DNA of 64,000 nucleotides, taken from contig SADC01000985.1 of assembly GCA_004194705.1 (NCBI GenBank), forward strand, positions 82,053 through 146,052. The letters are read 5' to 3'. Positions within the stretch are counted from its first letter, which is position 1. Every line of letters begins with the position of its first letter. This document shows positions 43,446 through 53,727 of this stretch, in pieces. The stretch comes from Ditylenchus dipsaci (Eukaryota; Nematoda; Chromadorea; Rhabditida; Anguinidae). A model generated the notes under the pieces. The model saw nothing but the letters and a program-made list of their open reading frames with translations. It was not told where the DNA came from and made no database searches. The position numbers were made by a program, and so were the translations under genes.

Positions 43446-44181
43446 CTACCCAGTCTCAGCAACTCAGCTGCCTCTTACTCATAAGCAAAAGCCAGGTCGT
43501 CCAAAGACGAAGATGACCTCTGCTTTGCAAAGATAATTCAAAAAAGATATCACAAATTATATATGTTTTGAATTTTAGTGTAAAATATATAATCTGAAAA
43601 AATACTAGTGAAATTTCTGTCTATCTCTCTTTTGTAAACATGGAATATACATAGTTTACAAATGTTGTGTAATGTAAATATTTTAATGTCGAATATTTTA
43701 CTCACTTAATTTATATCAATAAGGTTTACGAATAATTAATATGAAAAAATAAACTCTTGAATTAAGAAGTGCGAAAGATAGACCAATATGACATAATTGA
43801 TATAAAAATGCAAAAGGTGAACTATTTGGGTATAAAATGTGTGAAAAACAGAAATTTCACCTGAAATTATCTTCTTTCTTCCGACAAAAAAAGTACATTT
43901 CTTTTAAAAGAAGTTGCCCCCAAATAAGTTTATTTGCCCCGAAAAAAAGTAAATTTGCCCCAAGAAAAAGTATATTTGCCACAAAAAAAAATTAATTTGC
44001 CCAAAAAAAAGTATATTTGCCCCAAAAAAAAAGTATATCCGCCCAAACCCATCTGCCCCAAGAAAAAGTATATTTGCCCAAAAAAAATAAATTTGCCACA
44101 AAGTGCATTTGCTCCAAAAAAAAGTGAATTTGCCCTAAAAAAAGTATATTTGCCCAAAAAAAAAGATTACCCTTTAGCAAA

Positions 44182-45080
44182 TAGTCCTCCATGCGTTGTT
44201 GTGGTCAATTGCGTATTTATGTGTTTCTCATATGCGCTACAAAAAGAGTGCTCATAATTTCTTATTTTGCTTATTGAAAAGAAATGTCGGATGGTTTTCG
44301 AAAATTCAATCGAAATATGATCAATAAGTCGCAGTAGATTTTTAGTAGTTCCTATGTTATGTTTGTGTTCAATTAATATTCTAATTAATATTTTTCAGTT
44401 AATATTAAAAACTAATATTTGAAACCTTTCACAGTGTCACACTGAGAAGTCCTTTCAATACATAATTTTTTGACAACCCGATAGAAAAACTTAACATTAA
44501 ACATCGATTTTGTGACAAATCGACCCACCAGGAAGGTGCGAAAAGATAAAATTCATGGATAAGTTGCGAAATTTGTTTGTAGGTTTCACTTTTTCACCTT
44601 TTTTTAAAGTTTTTCACGCTACACGACATTCCCGCCCATTTTTTTAACATAACTGAATCTGGTATTGAATTCAACGCATTGTTTTGTTAAAATCCAAGTT
44701 TACATTTCAGAACAGAAAGTCAATAATTAGGAAATTTTTTTTGAATTGGCGAAGGAAAACTAGACCATCGTGAGAATGGTCCTTTAAAAGACCATGCTCA
44801 ATGATCTCGAAGGTTAGTTCAAAGTTAAAGATGAAAGTCCACTGAAATTTATAGTTAAATGCACCATTATAGTGTCGAAAGTTAATTTTTTATCGAATTC
44901 AAAAATTCTTTGATTGTGTTTCTCGCAATATCAGTTTAAAAATGTGTTTTGTACGATTTTTCGAAAGACGTTTTGATCTTCTTAACATTTTCGCGCCAAG
45001 AAAATAGAGAGCCTTCGGTTTAATATTTCGATCTGAACAATTTTTTGGCTGAAAATAATTTGGTTTCGCAGGTCTGTCTG
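44182..45080. other. No gene seen
   Basis: AT-rich, no supported coding frame or array. Confidence 0.5.
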
Positions 45081-45200
45081 TCTCGCGAGACTGTCTCGCG
45101 AGACAAAGAGCACCATTTTCGCGAGACATGTTGCTTGACTTTGTCTCGCGAGACATATTTTGTCTCGCAAGAAGTGTCTCGTGTCTCGCGGGAGTCTGGG
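45080..45200. repeat. GTCTCGCGAGAC palindrome array
   Basis: The 12-bp palindrome GTCTCGCGAGAC recurs five to six times, intact or with one change, at irregular 15-30 bp spacing. The minus-strand frame at 44899-45282 passes through it. Confidence 0.8.
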
Positions 45201-45539
45201 AGGGCTTAAACAAACATGAACCGATAAAAAAGATTTTGAAAGAATGCGGGTGTATGTCGACTCTGTCGACTAACAATAGCAAGTGTATTTAGCTTTTATG
45301 CTAAAATTTTTGAAAGAAAAATCTGGTTTTTTGTTCGTAATATGTATTTTCGAGTATCATTAGAACATGTCGACAGCTTTTGGACTCAGCACATGTTTAC
45401 AAAAGAAATTAAAGTTGCAAGAAATAATGTTTTATTATTTCCGTCATTATTTCCGTTCGTTACGCAGTCCACTTTACCGGGTTCGAACTAACTTGTAATA
45501 ATTTATTTATGAATTTCCATTTATTACTGAAGTCGGCAT

Positions 45540-47242
45540 TATAGCTATTCAAAAAAATGTCGAATTACATGAGACTTCGATATTAAAAATCAAAAAATTC
45601 GAACCTAAAATCGTATTGAGCGAAATATTTTCGTTCAAAAAGTCGATTTTCGAGTTGTATAAAGAGTTTGAAAAGGTAATCCGCGAAATTGTTTTTGATA
45701 ATGAACATCAAATTCAAGATTTGGACAAATTCTTGAATAAAATTGAAAATCACGTAATTTCAAACATTCAGAAAAACGTAAAAATGGATTGTCACTCGAA
45801 TTTGAAATGAAAAACCCGGATTTGACAAAATTCCGCTTTTATATGTTCAAACTAAAAAAGTCGAATTTTTCGAATTTTACAAAAAGACGACCCGATTATA
45901 TCTGGAACTGGAACCATCTGGAACATCTGGAACCAAAACGAAAACAAGTTAAATTTCGACGGATTAAACTTTCCGGTTAAGATAAGCGATATTCCCAACT
46001 TCGAAAAACTTAACAATTTATAGTCAACGTATTTAGTAGCAAAGAAAAATCGATCATTCCGATATACATATCAAAGCAAAAAGTTATATCTGAAGATCGG
46101 ATAGTCGACCTGTTTTTGATAAAAGATGGCGATAATTTGCACTATACTCTTATCAAAAATGAATCGATTGTTGAGTAATGACCGAAAAAGTCGGTAAAAA
46201 ATATAGCGTCGGCATTTTGTGCAATTGTAGTCGATTTTAACAAAAAAATAGTTGATATCGAAATTTACCCGGGGTTATGATGCCGGTCGACATTTTAACG
46301 ACTATATTATCAATATTTGCGATTATTTGATCAATCTCGAAAATTCAAACATGAAAAAACTTACACCTAAACGACAGAAATTTTTGATAAAAGTCAACAT
46401 TGTGACGAATGTCGAGAGAATATTCGATTCAAAATCAAAAAGTTCGGGGTCATGATTATTTCTTTGGTGAATTTTGACGCGCACCATCTAATCGCTGTAA
46501 TTTGAAAGCAAAAAAGGGTCTATTTATATACTGATATTTTTTCATAACTTCAAAGGTTATGATTCCGAACACATTAAGGGTGTCTGAATCAAGAAATAAT
46601 CGATTTTTTCGACATATCAATTTTAGCCAGCAATTCGAAAAAATATACAAGTTTTCGCTATGAAAAACTTCGAAATCTGTATTTGAAATTAAAGTATGAA
46701 ACTAGATTCTTAGATAGTTTTTCGTTCATGACATCAAGTTTGGATGCCCCAAGCAAAAATCTATCTTCTGACGAATTTGAAATCACAAATCAATTTTACG
46801 GAAATGTCGAACTATTAGAACTATTAAAACCCGAAGGTGCTTATCCATGAATATATGGATTCAGTCAAAAGTATGATTAAATTTTTTTGCAAAAGCAGTT
46901 TTTATGACTAACTTGATAACGAAATTGTACCGAGGTCGAATATTCGTACGCTCAAAAAGTTTTCGAACAAACCGGATGCAATTTTTCTATAACCTCATAG
47001 GTTATGATTCCGAACATATTTCGGGATCTTCAATTCAAGAAATCATCGAAATCATAACCTATGAGGTTATAAAAAAATTACATCTGGTTTATCCATATGA
47101 ATTTATGGATTCTTTATGTATTGTGTTGAAATCGATTTTATATCCCCTACTTTCACAACTTGCACGGACCATAATCATTCAGAAAATAACAAAAAGATTC
47201 TCCCTCAAAGCAGTTGCTAAGTTTGAAAAAATGTCCGTGTGA
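45540..47242 (+). pseudogene. Decayed Maverick/Polinton protein-primed DNA polymerase B
   Basis: Mavericks are large self-synthesising DNA transposons that encode a family B DNA polymerase. Fragments in order on the plus strand: a helical segment (45616-45810), LNFDGLNFPVKISDIPNF (about 45950), a stretch with SIIPIYISKQK and GDNLHYTLIKN (46040-46170), RGYDAG (46270), GYDSEHI (46557 and again 46999, the exonuclease-type FxxNxxGYDSxxI motif), TRFLDSF and MTSSLDAPSKNLSSDEFEIT (46700-46800), and VYPYEFMDS (47090). These match the conserved exonuclease to pre-palm region of Polinton PolB. Frameshifts and stops break it throughout, and the GYDSEH motif is present more than once, indicating internal duplication. 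No other Maverick genes or long TIRs are seen nearby. Confidence 0.8.
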
Positions 47243-47333
47243 CGCAGCTTCAGTGGCACTTGTCCCGTGAACCGCGCAAATATGAGTGCACCCTACTATT
47301 TTTAGATTAACTATGAGGATTAACTATAGATTA

Positions 47334-48385
47334 CCGTATTCACTCTATTTAACTCCCCACCCTCTGATAACTCTCCACCCTCTAATAACTCCCCACCCCT
47401 GTAATAATCTTCGATAGTCGAATCCTTGGGGTTAGCATTTTTATACATCAGTACTCAAACAAACTAATCAACAAACTCGAACAAATCATCATTCAAATCT
47501 CCCAAGTTTTGTTCTGTGATTTTCCTTCTTCTTCTGCAACTCTCCATCTTCGAGAGGTCTATCTTCTTCATAGTCGTTGCGTTCATCACTCGCCAAGTTC
47601 TGTGACCTAATGTTACGGAGGATGTGCAGTCCCTTCGTGCCAATGAATCCCGTTGGTTTTAAGCCGGTTATTTAGTCGTCTTCAGATCCGTCGGTTGCTG
47701 TTGTGATTTCACAGGCTGAAAAAGCAAGCAAAATCCACAATTTGGATCCAAACCAAACAAAAAAACGAACCTTTGAACGACTTCAAAGATAATTTCTTTG
47801 CTACCCAGTCCAAGAAGAGCTCCAGTGCCGGAGCTTTTCGGTTGCCTTCTTTAGTAAATTTTTTTTTGAGCTTCATTATCATTAGCTCTCTTTCAACGGC
47901 TTGTTCCAGCTCACGTCCGGTGCCTGAACCGCAAAGCACAACCAAGATATAAAACCAACAGACAAATACCAAATACTGACCTGTATGAACTTTGTGCATC
48001 CTATTAAAAAAACTTTGTGCATCCAGTGCATCCAATTTCTTGCTGCAGATTTGATCAAGTTTTTTGCGTGCCCATTGGTTACATTATTCGTTACCTGTAT
48101 CGTTATTTCGGCAGCGCTTTTTTTTTTGACTGGACGACTTCATCTTCATTGCAGCTGGAGTTCCTCGAAATCACTCATTTGAAAACCAGAAGAAATTGGA
48201 GAAACAAATAAATAGAAAATGGCGCGACAAATAATGGCGCGACAGCAAAAAAAGCGTTTTTTTCGGTACTAAAAATTCAAACGACAATTTTGTTAAAAAA
48301 TAACTCCCCACCCTTTAGTAACTCTTCACCCGAGAGGAGGGTTGAAAAAATAACTGCTCATGGGAAGTTGATTGAGTGAATACGG
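47334..48385 (-). mobile_element. Tigger/pogo-like element with CCGTATT termini
   Basis: CCGTATTCACTCTATTTAACTCC to TTGATTGAGTGAATACGG, flanked by TA at 47332-47333 and 48386-48387. Subterminal CTCCCCACCCTCTGATAACT units are on both sides. It carries short exons on the minus strand. Its tips tie the many CCGTAT MITEs in this window to the Tigger/pogo group. Confidence 0.87.
47672..48178 (-). pseudogene. Tigger/pogo transposase remnant (N- and C-terminal pieces)
   Basis: Minus strand. ATG is at 48178. Exons follow around 48040-47982 (LDALDAQSFFNRMHKVHT) and 47923-47771 (ending LFLDWVAKKLSLKSFK). The last is 47715-47672 (CEITTATDGSEDD, stop), after introns of about 55 bp ending in CAG. The tail W-x-K..SFK.C.I..A.DGSEDD is the characteristic C-terminus of jerky/Tigger DDE_1 transposases. 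The central catalytic domain is missing, so this is an internally deleted, non-autonomous copy. An early in-frame stop follows the ATG. Confidence 0.75.
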
Positions 48386-48447
48386 TAGATTAACTTTAGA
48401 TTAACTATAACTATTTAGATTAACTTTTTAGATTAACTATTAGATTA

Positions 48448-48693
48448 CCGTATTTTCTCTAATAGTTCCCATCGGGGGAATTATTTTTTGGATGCCCGAA
48501 AATCGGAAAAATTTGAGGTCGATCTCAAGGTTTTTAGGTGAAAATTTAAAATCGAAAAAGCGGAATCGGTAGAGCTCGTGGGAGTTAAGAAAACGCATAA
48601 AACAGCTTTGCCAAAAAAATTTCTGGGTTAAGATATAGGTCCTCAAAGTTAGGGGAGTTATTATAGCTGGGGGAGCTATTAGAGGTAATACGG
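48448..48693. mobile_element. CCGTAT-type MITE
   Basis: CCGTATTTTCTCTAATAGTTCCC to GGGAGCTATTAGAGGTAATACGG, TA at 48446-48447 and 48694-48695. Internal GCGGAATCGGTAGAGCTCG is shared with other copies. Confidence 0.92.
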
Positions 48694-49141
48694 TAACTAT
48701 TTTTAACTACGATGACCAAAGTGATCATGATGACCATTATCACCTTTGTTCTCACAAGAAATATACCAAAAAAATCAAAAGGAAGACCCTAATGAAACCT
48801 TTTCTAGTATAAGTCCGAAGAAATCAAGTTAACTGTGTAACAACCTTAATCAGATCAATACAATATAAAGTCAAAACTAATGCTGATTGCAATGCAATAT
48901 TGCATTGCAATTAGAGATTTGGCTGGGAAATATTGCATTGCAATATTGCAAATTGATTTTTGAAAATATAGCAAATTGCATTGCAAATTGGGGAAATATT
49001 GCAAGCAATTTTTCGAATTTCGCTTTCATTTTTGATAAAAATTTTACGTTCATTTATTTTTCATGTCTTATCATGCGATTTTAGAATAAGTTACTCTGGA
49101 CAATTTCGCTCAATGGTGAAGATGCTGGTCGACTTCTGTTC

Positions 49142-49321
49142 AAGAAACTGTCGCAAACTGAAGCCAAATGCAATGCAAACCAGCAGAAGATAAAATTGAG
49201 CAACCGTGGGACAAGTAATTTGAAAAGCCATCTAGCAAAGCATTCCGGTCTATCTGAAGAACTTTTGAGGAATTGGAAAAAGAAAAGGAATCGCAAACTG
49301 AGGCAATGCAGCAGGAATTAG
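49142..49321 (+). pseudogene. hAT BED zinc-finger exon
   Basis: The frame reads KKLSQTEAKCN, then NRGTSNLKSHLAKHSGLSEE, ending at TAG. RGTSNLKSHL.KH is a clear BED finger with H-x3-H. The second ligand of the usual C-x2-C is Asn here (CNAN), so zinc binding is probably lost. A TTATTTCAG acceptor follows at about 49396. Confidence 0.78.
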
Positions 49322-49465
49322 CAAAAGTTTGTGATCCATGAAAAGGTATTACTTTCTGTACATGCTTTTGATGTCACACATTTTCATTATTTCAGATGAT
49401 TTGTCAGCTGCATCGAAAAAATGCATCCAAAAAATCTCTCATTGTTAAATTATGGATATTAGATA

Positions 49466-50539
49466 CAGTCAAACCTCTATATAACGGCACCCTAGGGACC
49501 GGCCAAAGGTGCCGTTGTTATAGAGGTGCCGTTATATAGAAGGTGCGTTATTTCGATGGTCGGCTAAAAATTTCTCAAGGAGTGCCGCTATATAAAGGGT
49601 TCTCCATAAGATAAGCACGGTAGAAAGAAAAGTGTAGGAAATGTGAGAGCTCAAAACTTATTCAGACGAAGGCAACAACCGCATTTGGAAAACCAACTAT
49701 TGAGCAGGCTTGAAGAAATCGATGAGTCTGCTCTGCTTTTGCTTCTTGCTCCGCTCTGATAGAAGGCTTCGTCGAGTCCATCGGTGAGGCGCAGTGTAAC
49801 AGGATCATCGAAGTTTTCTCCACGTAGTGATATGCATATCTGCTTGTCGATGCTCCGCGCACTTGCAGACCTTTACAAGCCTCGAGATCCCATCAGATGC
49901 TTCTTCACTACCGGTTGATAAAGCAGCCACCTTCCTTCCCTCATGCAAGCCACTTGACCCGTGTTCTTCAGCCAAGTTCGAAGATTGCACCTATAAAAGA
50001 CGGAAAATAATAGACAGGTAAATACCCGTCAATAATAAAAATTACACGTCATCCAGGCCTTCTTGTTGGCTTGTACTCCACCGGAATTATCGGCATTCTT
50101 GAAGCACCTTGGTTTTGTCGACTTCCCGATGATCAGCAGAGGCAACTTCTCCGATCCAGACATGTTAGCGCCGACGAGGACGTGATGCGTTCCTTGCTCT
50201 TCTTCCCACCGGAGCACTTCTCGCCTGTAATTCAGGAATAAATAAAGTAAGAAAATATTGGGAAATTATCCTAGAAATTAAATTAATTCCTGCCATAAAA
50301 CAGACGTTGAAATGCCTACCATCAACAGACCCCGGTGACTGGACGTTTTGACTTCGGACGGGCTTATACAGAGGGTCTTTTTCCTAGTAGTGAAGGTCTA
50401 GGGTGCCGTTGTTATAGAGGGTGCCGTTATATGGAGGGCCTCTTCTGGGATTTTCTTCTTGCAACCAAAATCGGTCGCAGGGTGCCGTTATATAGGTGGT
50501 GCCGTTCTATAGAGGTGCCGTTATATAGAGGTTTGACTG
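49466..50539 (-). mobile_element. Tigger/pogo element (CAGTCAAACCTCTATATAACGG)
   Basis: The tip CAGTCAAACCTCTATATAAC and its exact complement are flanked by TA at 49464-49465 and 50540-50541. GGTGCCGTTATATAGAGG units are reiterated at both ends. The interior encodes DDE_1 transposase remains on the minus strand. Confidence 0.93.
49662..50217 (-). pseudogene. Tigger/pogo DDE_1 transposase, partial
   Basis: Minus strand 50217-50029 encodes VLVGANMSGSEKLPLLIIGK, STKPRCFKN and KAWM. This is the highly conserved DDE_1 block between the first and second catalytic acidic residues (aN.sG..KlplLvIGKs.kPRcFK). A possible intron (about 50 bp, ending TTTTATAG) follows, then shorter frames to 49662 without the second DDE segment. 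The DNA-binding domain is also missing. Non-functional, probably an internal deletion derivative. Confidence 0.82.
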
Positions 50540-50885
50540 TAGTTTGCTTCGCTTGTTTGGATTTGCGTGTATAAACGATATTTGGCAAAATTTGGCAAAG
50601 ATATCGAAAATATTGAAAATGTGATAATTTTTGCAATATATTGCGATATGTTGCAAGTCAGTTTTTTAATTATTGCATATTGCATTGCAAACATGGAGTG
50701 CCAAAAATATTGCATTGCAATATTGAAAAGGCAAATCTCCACACTAGTTTAAAAAAGAACATTCTGTAAGTAGTGTGACATCCCTCAGTCAACCTGCCTC
50801 AGAATCAGTTTTGCAAGCCTTAATCACATCACCTTTCTTCGAGTAGATTTCAAAAGTGTGAGCCCTGGTTGTCGGGGGGGGGGGG

Positions 50886-51305
50886 ATGGTAGTGGGCGGT
50901 CGGTGCGCACTTGGGGGTTTGTCAGCGCCAACGCCCTACCACTCACCACCGATACCGTTAGGTGGGCATACCTTTTTTCACTATACGTTGTCGGAAGAGT
51001 ACTCAACAAATTTTATTTCAAAACGATTCTATTTTGAACGCGCCTTTCAAAATATTCAAAAAAACATGCCATTTTAACCTGTTCGTGGATTGATTGATGT
51101 TTGGGTTGTATATCTGTTTGTTGGTTCAAGCTAAATCGTGCCAAAAACATCCTCATAAATCAATTAGAACTATTTAACATATCGTTCCAGAAAAATAATG
51201 AACTTGAGTCTTAAAATAAAGTTTTTTTGACTCTAGGTTTACTTGACTTTGCAATGTGACCTCGAACTCGATAATGTGTTTTGAAAAGACTAGTGCATAT
51301 GCTTA
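50886..51305. other. No gene seen
   Basis: Starts in a 12-13 base G run (50875-50887) and a moderately GC-rich stretch, then AT-rich sequence. Confidence 0.45.
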
Positions 51306-51311
51306 GGTACG

Positions 51312-52205
51312 AAATAATAATGGGCAGGAGTAGTGTGGGCCAATCACTTTGGGACAATTTAATTTTGGGACAAAATCAAATCGGCCAATTCTCTTTGCGC
51401 CACTATTTTCTAATGATTTTGCTGTCAAACGCTAAAGGCACGTTCATAATGAGTGTCGACCAAAAATTTGAAATTTTTAAATAAAGGATATTTTAATGAA
51501 ATAAAGGGCATTTTTGTCAAAAATGCCATTTTATCAAGTGCTTATTTGGTTTTGAGTACTGAAAATAACAATTTTGACGTAAAATTTCGAAATTTTAAGT
51601 TTCGGGTTTCTCAAATAAAGGACAAATCTTTTAAATAAAGGACGTTTCCGAGCCATGCATGCAATACTTCATTTTACTATTATCAAACCATCTTTCATCA
51701 TGCCAAAAATTAGTCCAGAAAACAGGTTATGAAACCCAAAAAAAAATTTTTTTTTAGATTTAAGTGGCGACCACTTGGTTTGCTAGTACATGGATTATCC
51801 AGTAGAATTGAGGTTGGATCATAGAAAAACATTTTGAATTTCAAAAGTTCTTTTACTCAAGACAAAAAATATTACTACCCGAGTACCATTGCACTACCTC
51901 AGTTCTTTATTCAAATTTCAATGACAAATAACTACAATATTAGAACAAAGAGATCTAACTATAAAGTTAATACTCTACCTCAATGACCCTGGTACTTCTC
52001 AAGATGAGCAACGATCGAGACCAGAAATTGCCATAATAATAACCATCAAAATCATTATAAATAGTGGCGCAAAGTGATTCGGCCCATTTGATTTTGGCGC
52101 AAAGTGATTTGCCCAATTTGATTTTGGTCCAACTTGATTTTGGCCCAAATTGAGTGGCCCAAATTGAATTGTCCCAAAGTGATTTGACCCACACTACTCC
52201 TGCCG
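51312..52205. mobile_element. TIR element with GGGACAATT / CAAAGTGATTTGGCCC arrays
   Basis: GGCAGGAGTAGTGTGGGCCAA and TTTGACCCACACTACTCCTGCC are the ends. Arms extend through CACTTTGGGACAATTTAATTTTGGG, CTTTGCGCCACTATTT and TAATGATTTT, with the right arm longer because GGCGCAAAGTGATT units are repeated. No target duplication is evident. It contains half of a family K foldback. Confidence 0.8.
51655..51800. mobile_element. Foldback MITE family K, right half (copy E)
   Basis: TTTTACTATTATCAAACCATC, ATTAGTCCAGAAAACAGG and GGCGACCACTTGGTTTGCTAGTACATGG. The left arm is absent. Confidence 0.75.
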
Positions 52206-52850
52206 GTTTCACGAGTATAAAAAGTGCCAATAGGCTGCAGTTTATTAGAAAAGAAAAGGTCGAATTTTTAAGTTGCAATAAAAACATTTATCTCTATATG
52301 GTATTAGAACTGTGTCAGTAAGGCTATTTGAGTTCCCGCCAAATATTTTTTTTGGTTATTTTGGCCTTTAGCTAATTATCGCGCTGGTCGTCTGCGTACC
52401 CTGAGAAATGGCGCAGCATAAACCAATAAGCTATCAAATGAGCCTAAATTTGACCCATGAGGGATAGCCATTGAGCTGTACTTTGTTTAATGGACCGAAT
52501 CAAAGGGGTTTTTGCCTATTTTTGTCCTTATTTAATTTTTTTCAAGACCAAACTGGTACGATGAAGACAAAATTTATAGTCAAATGGTGTGGTAGATTAT
52601 TTGGTTTTCTGAAATTCTTAGACAGTTTCAAAAAATTAAATTTTAGAAGGAAAATTTAGAATTTGAAACTTATCAATAATTAATCTTTGCTATTCCCATT
52701 CAAATTTCTAATGGCTTCACAATTAATTATGATACAAAAACTGTGAAACCCATCATGGAGTGTAGCCAAGAAAAAAACTCGATGCAGGAAAATAACAAGA
52801 AAAATGAGTGAGAGGGACCCTGCCTGCGAAAAAAACATTGGCTACAGTCG
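52206..52850. other. No gene seen
   Basis: Only short frames without motif. Confidence 0.45.
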
Positions 52851-52852
52851 AA

Positions 52853-52945
52853 CCTCGCATTAACATACTCCCTCATTAAGATACGGCTGGCTAAAGCTAT
52901 GGTTGTTCAAACTGAAATCAAGACAAAATGACCTCCCACATTAAC
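52853..52945. mobile_element. Tigger/pogo terminal fragment (CAGTCGAACCTCGCATTAAC)
   Basis: TA-CAGTCGAACCTCGCATTAACATAC, with a second CACATTAACATAC unit before it gives way to the next element at 52946. The opposite end is not present. Confidence 0.6.
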
Positions 52946-53430
52946 ATACAGGGTGGCCCAAAAAAATTGGCCCACTTTTAAAAAATTGGATACGTAAACC
53001 CTTGCCCGGTCGATTTCCATTTTTAGGTGGCAAGCCCCCGAAACCTCCTTAACAATAACCAATACGATACAAGACACCTGTTTTTAATCACACAAAACAA
53101 AACAAAGATATAACATGTGACAGGGACAACAAACAATAACCTTTATTCAAAATGCATCCCACCAGCTGCAATGCAGGCATCCAACCTCTTGGGAAATCTT
53201 CAATAATTCTTTCGAGAGTCAATTTGCGAAGCTTATTTCACTCTTCCTGCAAAGCCTGTTTGAGAGATCGATCGAGATATGCGGCAAAACCATCGAGGCG
53301 TGCAGATCTTGCTTTCTGATTTGAGCCATCACCTGAAATACTAATTTTACTAATTCGCCACAAGCCAACCAAGTGAGCAGCTATTCTCCGTGGCCAGGGA
53401 TGTGTTCGATTACGTAGGTCCAATCTTCCT
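52946..53430 (-). mobile_element. Tc1/mariner-type element remnant
   Basis: TA-CAGGGTGGCCCAAAAAAATTGG is a mariner-like left tip. Minus-strand coding remains begin near 53430 and end near 53145. The opposite terminus was not identified. Confidence 0.65.
53145..53423 (-). pseudogene. Tc1/mariner-type transposase C-terminus, decayed
   Basis: Minus strand 53423-53238 reads an open stretch with a TYVIEH..PWPRRIAAHL-like region and DGFAAYLDRSLKQALQEE. Beyond a stop come NKLRKLTLERIIEDFPR and, in another frame, RLDACIAAGGMHFE and a stop at about 53142. The tail L..aW..l....l.r.i.sfprRl.aCi.a.G.hFE is the standard end of mariner/IS630-type transposases. Frameshifts and stops make it non-functional. 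The SPDLNP region with the last catalytic acid is degraded. Confidence 0.72.
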
Positions 53431-53727
53431 GAACAACAAATCTTTCTTCGCTACCTCCCCCCCCCCCCCAAAATCGACCTACTCGGTTATAACCCCCCCC
53501 CCCCCCCCCCCCCCAAAAAAATCAAGATTTTAAGAGTGGTCAAAACACTTTTTTAAGCAATAATTTCGCCATAAAAAGTCCAGAAAAGCAATTTAAAGGG
53601 ATTATGGGCTGTATTGGAGGGGAAGGGAATAATACAGGGGCCACTTTTTTTAGCTGCTTTACCATGTTTTTCAACTCGGGCCGTGGCAAAATAGACTCTA
53701 TATGCATTTTATGATCAAGTGTACTTC

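Larger units (their letters stand above)
42410..44172 (+). mobile_element. MULE-type element: 9-bp target duplication, tandem-array TIRs, SWIM exon
   Basis: The ends GGGTAATC and GATTACCC are flanked by exact 9-bp direct repeats TTTAGCAAA (42401-42409 and 44173-44181), the MULE-length duplication. Each terminus is a tandem run of about 17-21 bp units, GGGGCAAATATACTTTTTTTT, in opposite orientation (42420-42735 and 43910-44165). Inside these are unique inverted segments (TTTCAGGTGAAATTTCTGTTTTT, CCCAAATAGTTCACCTTTTGC). Total TIR length is about 400-450 bp. The core carries a SWIM zinc-finger exon. Architecture resembles foldback (FB/NOF) elements of the MULE superfamily. Confidence 0.93.
48878..50746 (+). 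mobile_element. hAT element with GCAATATTGC subterminal palindromes and a BED finger
   Basis: It lies within the cytohesin-like fragment, so its borders are set by comparison with 2090-2130. The right tip reads TAGTGTGGAGATTTGCC inward, a typical hAT end. The left tip TAATGCTGATTGC is diverged. The flanks GTCAAAAC (48870-48877) and GTTTAAAA (50747-50754) are a degraded 8-bp duplication of GTCAAAAC in the parent intron. ATTGCAATGCAATATTGC-type palindromes cluster at both ends. A Tigger-like element is nested inside (49466-50539). Confidence 0.8.
48775..50885 (-). pseudogene. Inverted partial duplicate of a cytohesin PH exon and intron, split by a transposon
   Basis: Reading the minus strand, 50867-50756 matches the cytohesin exon 1932-2104 from AHTFEIYSK through VIKACKTDSE to HTTYRM. 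Then 48877-48775 matches the intron start (TTTTGACT..TATATTG, TGATCTGATTAAGGTTGTTACACAGTTA, CTTATACTAGAAAAGG). A hAT element (48878-50746) interrupts it just after the exon. The exon copy reads SKKGDVIKACK where the left copy reads SKTADVIKACK, and has an extra indel. Outside these about 215 bp homology stops, at a G run on one side. It is a pseudogene fragment. Confidence 0.88.
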
